Below, piece after piece: positions 11,400-22,141 of a stretch of 64,000 nt of DNA (the stretch's first letter is position 1; each line of letters starts with the position of its first letter). The position numbers and the translations under genes were made by a program. The notes under the pieces are model-generated. The model made no database searches, was not told where the DNA came from, and saw only the letters and a list, made by a program, of their open reading frames with translations. Source of the stretch: Diphasiastrum complanatum (Eukaryota > Streptophyta > Lycopodiopsida > Lycopodiales > Lycopodiaceae); NCBI GenBank assembly GCA_029204225.1, contig CM055111.1, positions 20,219,003 through 20,283,002 on the forward strand. Reading direction: 5' to 3'.

Positions 11400-12524
11400 T
11401 GTTGCTCCAATGTTGCCTTGCCATGCAACAACCAGTTTGAGCCATAAGCCAAAGTGTGGCTTGCCATGATGGTCTCAAGCAAGAGGAACATATCAACTGT
11501 TTCGTTTTTTAGCACTAGGTTCAGCATCAGTTGTAGCGGTGAAAAAAAGCTTTGCATTGATGATGGTGCCCACTGGGCATCTTGTTGGGGAGCAGCAGCA
11601 GAAGCAGATTCTACTCAAGGTTGTTCCTTCTGGCATGGTTGTTTTCCACGTATCTTGTTCTTTGTGGGCTCCACCCTGAAATTTAGATGCACTCTTACAA
11701 ATGGCAATAACTTGACATGTAATCTCTGTGCATGACAAATATTTTTTTACCGAATAGATTGTTGATAGATTTTAGGGTTTCCCTTGTATAGGACATGGAC
11801 ATAACATTCTTCCCCCCTTGAACCACTTCTATCTCTAGAAGTGAAACCTAGGGAAATTCTTCTTTATGCTTTCGACCCTTTCCCACGAATCATCATCCTC
11901 AGTCCGTCCCTTCCACCTGATCAAGCACTCAGAGATAGAACGATTTTTCAACTGTTTATCTCTGGTTCTTATTACTTTTTTAGGTTCCAAAGGAACACTA
12001 AGCGATAAGTCCTCCAAATGGGTAAGATCTTCCTCTGAACCAACTACGTCACCTTCATGTAAACTTAATTTTAGACAGCTTACATGAAACACATGGTGAG
12101 TTGTAGACTTGTTCTGAAGAACTAGTTCGTAAGCTAAAGAACCAATTTTCTTTATAATCCGAAACGGTCCACAATGAAGAACACAAGAGAGAAGAGGAGA
12201 AACTGGCTCAAGAATCACAATTTACAATAGGAGGATGGGCGAGTTTCCAATAATTATATTCTCTCCAAGAGAGAGAATATTCCCCCTAGGATTCCCATGC
12301 AACCTAAATTGAGCTAGTGACCTCCTATTCTTGCATTAGAACAGTCTTCACCATGCATGAGTTCCTATGGCCAATTATAGGTCTGGGCCCTCATATGATT
12401 AATAATTACTTGATACGACCACGTTCGGAATGACGTAGCATAACTAATAATCACATACAACTGGAGTGACGGGCTATCCATGTCAGTAATTATTCCGATT
12501 CCCTTGTACAGGACATGGACATAA
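11400..12524 (-). mobile_element. Family E chromovirus deletion derivative
   Basis: Read on the minus strand: a partial LTR (12524-12172) is fused to the integrase C-terminus and chromodomain (about 12171-11850). A polypurine tract (reverse complement of tccccccttg, 11811-11820) and a 3' LTR starting TGTTATGTCCATGTCC at 11806 follow. The fusion is visible inside one open frame. Its first 15 codons ([15 protein letters not shown]) come from the LTR. The next residues (CGPFRIIKKIGSLAYELVLQ) are the conserved GPF module that follows the integrase core. Gag, protease, reverse transcriptase and most of integrase are gone. The lower boundary of the 3' LTR is uncertain. Confidence 0.7.
11835..12171 (-). 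pseudogene. Integrase C-terminal GPF module plus chromodomain
   Basis: The minus-strand frame carries CGPFRIIKKIGSLAYEL, HHVFHVSCLKLSL and the chromodomain core RTRDKQLKNRSISECLIRW followed by KGRTEDDDSWE. It ends in a stop just before the polypurine tract. These are the last two modules of a chromovirus integrase, so the element is a Ty3/gypsy chromovirus. It is truncated by a deletion joined to LTR sequence near 12171. Confidence 0.85.
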
Positions 12525-12599
12525 AAATAAATGTCGTAGATACCTTTCCACAATGAAACTTTGAAGTTGAAGAGATCCACAACATGCGATATGCTAAGC

Positions 12600-13500
12600 T
12601 ACCCTACATGTTTATAGCCTAGTATCCAAGTAAAATAAAAAATGTTCAAGATTTCACGCTTATATGGAGATTTTATCAGACTAGAAGTTGGATTATGGTG
12701 ACCTCCTAGAGAAACTAACTTCCACATTGTCTTTTTTTATCTATCATTATATTGTGCAATAAACAACATGCTAGCTTAACGTGGGATATTCATTCAAGAT
12801 GTCATCCGTCTATAAAGTTATCTCCAACACCCTTCAACTCACCAAATGATCGTTCAGCCATCATTCTGATTGAGGAATGTTTGTAATCAGACTAATAATA
12901 TATATAAGCCAAACTTGTGCTTGGAATGGAATTATTATCCAAGGAGACATGTTGTAACCTACATCATCTACGATCAGATCAATTCGTAATCTCTTGTTCT
13001 TGTAATTGAACTGTTGGGTCGTTGATCCATTGACCACTTTATACAAGTGCTAGAAATGTTGATATGCTAAAAATGCAAGCATCATTCAATGAACTGAGCA
13101 ACCTTGCAAAAAATGTCGAGAAACAGCATATTTGAATCCACAATTGCTTGAACAACCATGCTATAGTCATCATTTTTGTCAAACTAATTAGTGGATATTT
13201 GAATACTAGCTCAATCGAATATGACACGAATGCAATCTATGGCTCCACAAACCCATGGCAACAAACCATGCAAGTGGCCAAATGCATTTTCACTAGTTTC
13301 TTCTTGCCAAGTTAAATCATGGTGCTATCTTTTTCCCAATGCCTTCACAAAAGTTCTGACAATTCTTGAGACTATTGTCTCATATATCCAAAACATCTCA
13401 CAATAGACAACAAAGGATCTCTAGTTCCCAATCTTCGTAAAGCAATTGCAACCTTCCTTTGCACTTCCAACTTCTTATGAGGATATCTCTTAGACTGGCA
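12600..13500 (-). pseudogene. PIF/Harbinger-type transposase remnant
   Basis: Minus-strand reading in shifting frames gives blocks in the order of a HARBI1-like DDE transposase. First is KVAIALRRLGTRDPLLSIV near 13460-13400. Next are ETIVSRIVRTFVKALGK and then GLLPWVCGAIDC near 13280-13240 (family pattern GAIDCTHI). Further on is DDVGYNMSPWIIIPF near 12975-12925 (family pattern DSGYPLxPWLLTP). Stops and frameshifts interrupt all of it. Terminal inverted repeats and a target duplication were not found. Confidence 0.65.
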
Positions 13501-14278
13501 GAAGGATTACTACACAAATCTTCGACTAGTAGATCACATACATGAAAAAAAGTGTTGGTGCAATAGATGTAGTAGTTCCTTGTTTGGTCCTCGCACCTAT
13601 TAACTGTCGTTGGCCTCTTTTGGATGGTTCATTCAAGCTTGTCATTGTTGGAAATGATTTGGAGAACTACATTTATGGCTGATACAAAACAACCATAAAA
13701 GCAAATAACACCAAAACATCAAAAGCCATTCTTAAGAGACCAACTAGCGCACAAATTGCCAATGTTGAGGCCAAGGATGAATTATACTCCTTGAAAATGG
13801 GTGAAACACCTTTTGATTGCAAGCACATATAAACAAAGAGGAATAACATATTGGATGATTGTAATAAGAAACAAATACAACTAAATGGTTATCAAACTTG
13901 CTATGAAATATGGATTTTTGATACAAATGACGAAAGGAAACTTGGTTAGAATGGAGGCTATAGTCCTATGAGCATTATCACATGACTAATTTCCAATTTC
14001 TAGGATCTCCTAAATGAAATCTAAAATGGATCTAAACCATTGATACAGAAAAAGAATTGAAAACAAAGAGGAATGAAATTGGGTGCTTAAATTGTAGCAA
14101 ACAACTTATGGAATCATTGTATGATCAATGCACAATAATAGCTCAACGGATAATGGTTACTTAGGTTTTAATGCATATTTAATCAATTGCATATATTGGT
14201 AGCTTGAATCATAAAAATGGATAAGAAATCAAAAGCTTGGAATCCTGTATTGTGCACTTTGAAGAAAAAACACCAGCG
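13501..14278. other. Unassigned AT-rich spacer
   Basis: No element or gene is recognised. The upper part of the Harbinger remnant may extend into it. Confidence 0.4.
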
Positions 14279-14720
14279 TTTATACTGACGTGGATAGCCG
14301 GTCACTCCGGTTGTATGTGATTATTAGTTATGCTACGTCATTCCGGACGTGGTCGTATCAAGTAATTATTAATCATATGAGGGCCCAGACTTATAATTGG
14401 ACATAAGAGCCCATGCATGGTGAAAACTGTTATAATGTAAGAATAGGAGGTCAATAGCTCAATTTAGGTTGCATGGGGATCCTAGGGGGGATATTCTATC
14501 TCTCTTGGAGAGAATATAACCATTCAAAACTCGCCCATCCTCCTATTGTGAAATGTGATTCTTGAGCCAGTTTCTTCTCTCCTCTCTTGTGTTCTTCATT
14601 GTGGCTCGGGGGTGGATTGGCTAGCCTCTCCATATTGGTTGGGTGGTTCATGCTCCACATGTGTCCTTTTGGTTTGCATGTGACAGGATTGTGGAAGATC
14701 TTCACTTGGTGATCCTAACA

Positions 14721-14735
14721 TTGCTTTGATACCAA
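14721..14735 (-). other. tRNA-iMet-type primer-binding site between the inverted LTRs
   Basis: The minus strand reads TTGGTATCAAAGCAA, close to the usual plant site TGGTATCAGAGC. It directly follows the LTR end CCTAACA. Confidence 0.7.
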
Positions 14736-14958
14736 TGTTAGGATCACCAAGTGAAGATCTTCCACAATCCTGTCACATGCAAACCAAATGGACACCTGTG
14801 GAGCATGAACCACCCAACCAATATGGAGAGGCTAGTCAATATCCTAACCAATCCACCTCCGAGCCACAATGAAGAACACAAGAGAGGAGAGGAGAAACTG
14901 GCTCAAGAATCACAATTCACAATAGGAGGATGGGCGAGTTTCCAATGGTTACATTCTC

Positions 14959-15076
<118 letters not shown>

Positions 15077-15315
15077 CTCCTTGGGATCCCCATGCAACCT
15101 GAATTGAGCTATTCTTGCATTATAACAGTCTTCACCATGCATGAGCTCTTATGTCCAATTATAGGTCTGGGCCCTCATATGCTTAATAATTACTTGATAT
15201 GACCATGTCCGGAATGACGTAGCATAACTAATAATCATATACAACTGGAGTGATCGGCTATCCACGTCAGGAATTATTCCGGTTCCCTTGTACAGGACAT
15301 GGACATAACATTTAT

Positions 15316-15984
15316 GATGGCCCTTGGGCTATATTTGTATTTTACATTCATAAGCTTCTCAAAGCTGGTCTTGCTCGGCTTTTTTTATCTTGGCTCAAAA
15401 TTTTGAGATGAATAGATCAGCCTAGCCATGAAAATTTCTAGTGATTTCACAACTACAAGCAATTAAAATTAGCCTGTAAAACTGAAATAAGTCAAAAAGC
15501 CCTATACTAGCCATGTCTCCAAGTGAAAAACCCTATACTAGCCATGTCTCCAAGTGTTCTATAATCATTATTTAACTTGTAATTATGAATTTGCTATAAA
15601 CAAGTTCTATTATGCTTGTGTGGAGTTTTACTCCTATGGTTTTCCTTTTGGTGATTTGATCTGTAGGAATTTGGTTTGTTGAGTTTGTCTCAAAAATTTA
15701 AGCCATGATGTTTTTTCCAATAAAAAGACTAAGCACCTAGACGGGTTTCATCCATAGTAGAAGTGGAAAGAGAGCACTTCAAAAAGTTCTTGAAGATGTG
15801 GTCAGTTATAATAGGCCTTGGCATATTGCAAGTAGATTTTTGTGAGTTTTTCTCTGCCCATAATTCAACAAAAATATAGCACATGGTGTGCTACCATTTT
15901 TATGCCATTACATAATTTTCTATAGCTAAGGATTGTGGTTTGGTACATACTTGAAAATCTTACTAGCCATCAAATTTTAAATAG
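15316..15984. other. Unassigned spacer
   Basis: No element is recognised. A short direct repeat, ccctatactagccatgtctc, occurs twice near 15500-15550. Confidence 0.5.
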
Positions 15985-18710
15985 GCGATCAAAACACACT
16001 TTGCTATCCTTTAAATATAGATTTACTTCATGTATATATGTCCACTGCCACCTTGTACATATTCTAGTGAGATGGTGACAATTGTCACAAATTATAAGGA
16101 TTGGAATTTTGCTAGTAGGCATCCAAATCCACATCTCATTGATACATATGGACCAATCATAACCAGAAGTGTAGATCATGAGGCCAATCACATTAAGAGG
16201 TAATAGGTGTAATCCATGGGGCCAATTATGATAAGAGGTGTAATCCATAGGGTCCAATCATTGTTAGGAGTTTTTACATGTGTTTTTGAAGCAAGAACTC
16301 GAGCTACTACTAATGGAAGTGAGCTCTCATTGTAATCTAATCTTTTTGAGAGAGAGAAATTTTTTGACTTGTATACTCTTTGTATACATTCTCTGTTTAC
16401 CTGAGAGCAAGGTTTTTAGTAGGCTCTCTCATAATGAGTTTTTGTATGTGAAAAACTTGATTTAGTTTTTTCATGTAGATGTGAAAAACTTTGGATGATC
16501 ATAACTTTGTGGTGATTGCTCTTGCCTAGATTCAAAGTGCATTAAATGGCTCTTCAAAATCCGAGTTGATATATCCAACTTTAATAGAACTGCAATCTCG
16601 CATGTATGTAAGTCATGGTAGATCTTTTCAAATCCTAAAATCTAAATTTTTGACATGGTATCAGAGCTAGATCCATTCATGCTTGAAGTTAGATCATCAA
16701 AAACCAAGATTTGATGTGAAAAAGCTAGAGTAGAGTGCTCTTGGATCTTGATTTACTTCTAGCTTCAAATTGGCCAATGATTGCTAGTTTTGGATGATTT
16801 CTTGAATCAATAGTGAGAATTTATTGTGTCTAAAGTACACGTGTGAGTTGTGTCCACTTTGGAATTTTGTAGCAATCTCATTTTTTATCCATAGAGTCCA
16901 AGTAAGCACTTGAAGGAAAGAGCTTGAAGTGTAGATTGAGAAGACTAAGGTGTCGAGGGTCATTGATGCATCATTTTGATGTTTGTAGCTAATCTTTGAG
17001 GGTAGGTGGGTGTGCCCACCTAGTGTTTTTTTAGATCATTATGGTTCAATGCCCTTGATCTCAAAAGCTTTGTCAAATATTGATGTTTCTCTCAAGCTAG
17101 TCAGGTGACAAGGGAATCTGGGACATTGTTTGCAATCAAATCTTTTCAAATCCATTCCACCTCTAAAGAGATAGAGTCATTGGTCTCTGTGGAGTCCAAT
17201 AGTGGTGGTTGGATCTGGATTTGGTGTGATTTGATTCAAATTTGTTGTGCTTTCATTTTGGCAATTAAAGCAAGGCCAAATTTCCAATTGACTGGATTTT
17301 GGTGTGGTGTGATTCTCGTGTTTGTGATCTAGATCCTTGGAGATCTTACTATGTTTTTTTTTTCATTTTTTGAGGCAATTTGTAAACTTCTTATGAGAAT
17401 AATTGAATCATCCACAAAGGAAAATTATACTCATAAGTAAGTAGCCTCAATAAGTCACGATTGTTATTGATTACAAGATTAGAATTATTATGCAAAATAT
17501 TCATAGTTTGTGGACTAGTCAAGCTAGTATGCAAAATCCTTGTAATCAACCCATGTATCTACTTTGTGATCTTGATCTTCATGATCATTATGAGGCATGG
17601 AGGCCATGGATTTATTTCATGATGGTGCAGCTATTTTCATAGAGGAGGAACTTTCAAGTCAAAGATCTTCTTCAAGCATGGAAGGAACCAAAGGAAAAGG
17701 TGCAAATATGGTGGAATGCTCATCAAGGAAATTGGCAAAGGATTTCCACCGAAGAAGTCCTCTCATGGATATGGTGAATTTGTTGCTACCACAAGTCCAT
17801 TGGATGGTTTTTACAACACATCCATGCCAGAGTATCCACTTGAGAAGCTAGCATAAGCCTCCTAAGTTTTTAGATTGATCTAGTATCTCATCAATCTCAT
17901 TTTTGGGGAGTGTGAAAATTATGCAAAATTTAGCTTGAGAATTTTTTACCTTCATGTACATATGTCCACCACCACCTTGTACATATTATAGATTAGATTT
18001 TGAAAAGTCAAAAGGACTTTCAACTCAAGTTCTAGTGGGATGGTGACACTTGTCACAAAATGTAAGAATTGAAATTTTGCTAGTATGATGTATCCAAATC
18101 CACATCTCATTGATACATATGGACCAATCATAATTAGAGGTGTAGAGCATGAGGCCAATCACATTAAGACTCTGCCCAGAGGTGCACATCATGAGGCCCA
18201 ATCATATTGTGAGGCAAAAATGGTGAGGTCCAATCATGATAAGAGGTGTAATCCCTGGCCAATCATGATAAGAGGTGTAATCCATGGGTTCTGTTAGGAG
18301 TTTTTACATGTGTTTTTTAAGCAAGAACTTGAGCTACTACTAATGGAAGTGAGCTCTCATTGTAACCTAATCTTTTTGAGAGAAAGACAATTTTTGACTT
18401 GCATACTCTTTGTATACATTCTCTTTCTACATGAGGCTTCATGGTTTTTCTCTCTCTACTCGAGAGCAGTGTTTGGTAGTCTCTTTCATAATGAATTTTA
18501 CTTAGTTTTTTCATGTGTATGTGAAAACTTGCTTGACTTTGGATGATGATCATAACTTTGCGAGTTACTGAGCACTTGCCTAGATTCAAAGTGCATTAGA
18601 TGGCTCTTCGAAATTCAAATTGATCCATCCAAATTTGATAGATGTGCAATCTCACATGCATGTAGGTCATGGTAGATCTTTGCAAGATTTTAAAATCTAA
18701 ATTTTTGACA
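15985..18710 (+). mobile_element. Non-autonomous LTR retrotransposon (element F)
   Basis: Two direct LTRs enclose 1.24 kb. The right LTR is 17911-18710 (TGTGAAAATT ... TTTTTGACA). The left one ends at 16654 with the same TTTTTGACA, and its 5' edge near 15985 is diverged. The left LTR is followed immediately by TGGTATCAGAGC (16655-16666), a canonical tRNA-iMet primer-binding site. The right LTR is preceded by a purine run (ttttggggag, 17901-17910). The interior shows no gag, protease, integrase or reverse transcriptase, so it would need proteins from another element. The primer site suggests copia ancestry, but that is inference. Confidence 0.75.
16655..16666 (+). other. Primer-binding site of element F
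   Basis: TGGTATCAGAGC, complementary to the 3' end of plant initiator tRNA-Met, with no spacer after the LTR. Confidence 0.85.
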
Positions 18711-18791
18711 AAGGGTAATCGGAAAGACACTTAAATAAGTCCATCAAACAACACTTTTTTACAATTCTAAGTATAGGTATTTTCTTTTATG

Positions 18792-19034
18792 TAAAATGTT
18801 TATGAAGTTGTAAAGGCTAGCACACTGACATGCTAGCCTACAAAAAAAATAAAAAGTAAATAATTTTTTATATTTTTTGAGCTCAAAAAAAAAAAATATT
18901 TTATTGGAGCCAAATTGACTAGCACATCGGCATGCTAGCCAAATTGGCTTAAGAAATAAATCAGTATTTTTTTTATTACATTTTCATGACTAGCACATCG
19001 GCATGCTTGCTTTTACAAATTTATAAACATTTTG
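18792..19034. mobile_element. Foldback / MITE-like element
   Basis: The left arm (18792-18838) and right arm (18986-19034) are inverted copies of about 48 bases with roughly ten mismatches. Both contain AAAATGTTTAT, TTGTAAA and the word GCTAGCA...TGCTAGC. A third CTAGCACATCGGCATGCTAG copy lies in the middle (about 18919-18938), so the element could fold on several levels. There is no coding capacity. A flanking target duplication was not resolved. Confidence 0.55.
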
Positions 19035-19851
19035 CCATGATCAAAATAAACATTTATTTAGAGAGCAACAAAGTATTATGTGATGATGTATTTGAAATTT
19101 GATGGATATTCAACTTTTTTAACTTACATCTTTGACCTGACACTTGTTATTGCTAAATGCAACCTTTAGCATGTGATTAGTCATCATTCCTTTTCTAGCT
19201 CTACTCTCATATCCTACCAAGTCTTGCACTTGATGAGGTTTTGCCTCAATCCCAAGCACAATATTCATCATATAATACTCAATAAGAAATGATTCCATAT
19301 TCTTCCTCCAATAGAATAATTTGAAGATGTAAGCCTATCACAACTTCTAAACATAAAACTAGAAAAACTAGAATGAGACATCTTGAATGAACTTGAGTAG
19401 ATTTGAAACAATTCATCACAACCTGACCAAAAATCAATTAGAATGATTTAAAAACTTTTTTTCCCTTATAAATACACTATAAAAGTGTTCCACAAAGGAA
19501 TCTTTTGACTCAAATTAGAGAACAATAAATTTTATAAGAAAATGTATCCATAGCCCTACCCACTTTTCAAGATCATTATGCAAGCCTTTGAATGAATCCA
19601 TGCCAAAACTTGATCAACCTCAAATAGAATTTGATACAACCTCTTCTAGTGCCAAAGTACACTCTTTTTGTGGGTTACACTTATCTAAACTCACAAAAAA
19701 GAGATTACACAGGGTCCATGTGCTCTCAACATCAAATTGCAACTCACAAATGTTAGAATCTTGATCAACAAATGACCAAATTTTCAAAGATTGATATACC
19801 CTCAAATTAAATGTCACAAACACATTTCATAAGTGTTCTAAAAATATTATG
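19035..19851. other. Unassigned AT-rich stretch
   Basis: Nothing recognisable. It ends abruptly where copia reverse transcriptase sequence begins. Confidence 0.5.
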
Positions 19852-20870
19852 TCGCTTGAAGAAAGCGCTTTATGGTCTTAAACAGGCACCACGTGCATGA
19901 CATAGCAGGATTGATGCCTACTTTCATTCTAAGGGGATGGTGAGAACACATTCTGATCCAAATCTTTATGTCTTATGCTTTGATGATATGGTTGCTTTGA
20001 TTGCTCTTTATGTTGATGACTTGATTATCACGGAAAATAATCAAGAGATGATAGACATGATCAAGAAAGACCTCATGAAACAATTCGAGATGACAGATCT
20101 CAGCCTAATGCATTATTGCCTTGGAGTGGAGGTGTGGCAAAAAGGACATGAATTGGGTTTAGCACAGGTGAAGTATGTCAGAGAGTTGTTACATAGGTTC
20201 AGGTTGAAGGATTGCAAGTCAGTGAACACTCCTATTGAACTAGGTAAAAAGCTTTCTCATCTTGACGAGTCACAGCCATTTGATGCTACGCTGTATAGGC
20301 AGTTAGTAGGGAGCTTGATTTACCTTACCACGACTAGAGCATATATATGCTATGTTGTTGGTATTGAAGTCAATTTATGGTAACACCTACGGAAAAACAA
20401 TTGGAAGGCAGCTAAGTGCATTTTGCGTTATGTCAAAGGCACTTTAGATTATGGCTTGGCTTACAGGAAGCATGAGGGTTTACCTGAGTTATGTGACCAT
20501 ATGGATGCGGATTGGGGAGGTGACTATGATGATCGTAGATCCACCACAGGGTATGTATTCCAGCTTTGTGGCAGTTGCTTTTCCTGGTCTAGCAAAAAGC
20601 AAAGTACATTTTCTTTATCCACCACAGAAGCAGTAAGGCAATGTGTAGTGCAGCACAAGAAGCTATATGGTTGAGGCAAATCTTGGAAGAAATTGGCATG
20701 AAACAGGAGAATCCCACAACTATACATAGCGACAGTCAGAGTGGCATTTAGCTAGCAAAGAATCTAGTGTTCCATACGAGAACCAAACACATTGAGATTT
20801 AGTATCACTTTATACGCGTGAGGCTGTTGAGTCACTAAGCCACTTGTTAGAAAAAAGCTTGATAACTTGA
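19852..20870 (+). pseudogene. copia reverse transcriptase and RNase H (element G, 3' part)
   Basis: The reading begins inside reverse transcriptase at LKKALYGLKQAPRA, then a stop. It continues with the catalytic block IALYVDDLIIT near 20000, CKSVNTPIELGKKLSHL, and LYRQLVGSLIYLTTTRA. The RNase H region follows: ILRYVKGTLDYGLAYRK, DADWGGDYDDRRSTTGYVF and SWSSKKQSTFSLSTTEA, then more stops. Gene order and motifs are diagnostic of Ty1/copia. The 5' two-thirds of the element is absent. It ends in the polypurine tract aaaggagagag (20945-20955) and its 3' LTR. Confidence 0.85.
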
Positions 20871-20955
20871 AATCAAAGCTTTATGTACTTAAAGTTTGAC
20901 TTTAAAACTATGTATATGACTGTATAAAAAGTAGACTCTACTTTAAAGGAGAGAG

Positions 20956-21217
20956 TTAGAACTAAAGTAGAATCACTGTGTTACTGTACCGTGGGTCCTA
21001 TCAGTAGATAAGGATCAGTTGGCTTCGTCACGAGGCGATGGGACACGCGTCCTGTCAACGACAACCCGTCATGCATGGGTTGCCTGAGTGAAGAACTATA
21101 TGTATAGTGTATTTTCAATTTGAGAAATACAGTTGCTAGTGAGCTTGGTGTGGAAAGTGTTTTCTGTCTGTGTTATTGTGTAGCATGATCTCTGTTCCTA
21201 TTCGAAGCAAATTCTAA
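20956..21217 (+). mobile_element. 3' LTR of copia element G, with TTAGAA...TTCTAA ends
   Basis: The 262-base LTR starts right after the polypurine tract with TTAGAACTAAAG and ends GCAAATTCTAA. A second LTR of the family at 51304-51572 has the same ends and is bounded on the other side by a primer-binding site, so the termini are defined from two directions. Most LTRs begin TG and end CA; these do not. Confidence 0.75.
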
Positions 21218-21644
21218 GTGAAACATTAGCTTGTTTTGGCAATGCAACGTGACTTGCTTGATGCTCCACTTGTTGTCTTCCTTGCCAATAGCTTTTATTC
21301 ATGTTCCCATACACATTGCATAAGAAAGATCACAATACTAGCTCATGAAGCAATAGCCTCTTCCTCTCCTACATCACATGTGCCAAGCCTTAACTCTTGT
21401 AGATATAGCCAAATACAAGATAGCCATTAGATAGCTCATCTATGCCCTTGATGGTTGTTACAACTCCCATATATCTTTGATTGCCTTGAAGATTGATGCA
21501 CCACATACCAGTGACGACACATTGTATCCACCCATTCATGTTAGATTTGACAATTTTGATGATGTATAAGCTAATTGTTTGATATCTATGTGGATACACA
21601 TGTGTGAGGACCTGTCCACACATGTGAAATTACATGTGGAATGT
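21218..21644. other. Unassigned, possibly copia-derived
   Basis: Minus-strand open frames here lead into the copia fragment above 21645, but no domain motif is clear. Confidence 0.35.
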
Positions 21645-22141
21645 TTAGATGGATCTAGCATACGTAAATTGACATATGAAAGTAAAATCATTACATCTAG
21701 TGACTTCTATTCCTAGTATGACTTTTAGAAGTCCTACATCTACCATCTTAAATTCACTAGACAAGGAAATTTTTACATCTCTAATGTCATCAAGATCATT
21801 TCCTGTAAGAATTATATCAACATATAAAGCCAAATGATGATCTTTCCATCATTACATTTGTAGTGCAATGATGGTTCATAAGAACTTACAACAAATCCAA
21901 TGGAAATAAGATAAGAATGCAACCTAGAGTACCAAGCTCTAGGTGCTTGCTTGACTCCATAAAGACTCTTCTTCAAAAAGCACACTTTGTCTTCTTCTCC
22001 ATCTTTGATGAAGCCCTCGGGTTGGCACATGTAGATTTCCTCTTCCAAGAATCCATTTAAGAAAGCATTTGTCACATCAAGTTGAAAGATCTCCCATTTG
22101 AAAGCAAACACACTAACAGACCTCGATTTCCTTCTATCCAA
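21645..22141 (-). pseudogene. copia reverse transcriptase fragment
   Basis: The minus-strand frame carries FQLDVTNAFLNGFLEEEIYM, QPEGFIKDGEEDKVCFLKKS, LYGVKQAPRAWYSRL and then, after a frameshift, YVDIILTGND in the catalytic position (normally YVDDIILTG). It is an internal piece of RVT_2 from a different copia family than element G. It ends sharply at 22141, where the C-rich tract starts. Confidence 0.85.
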
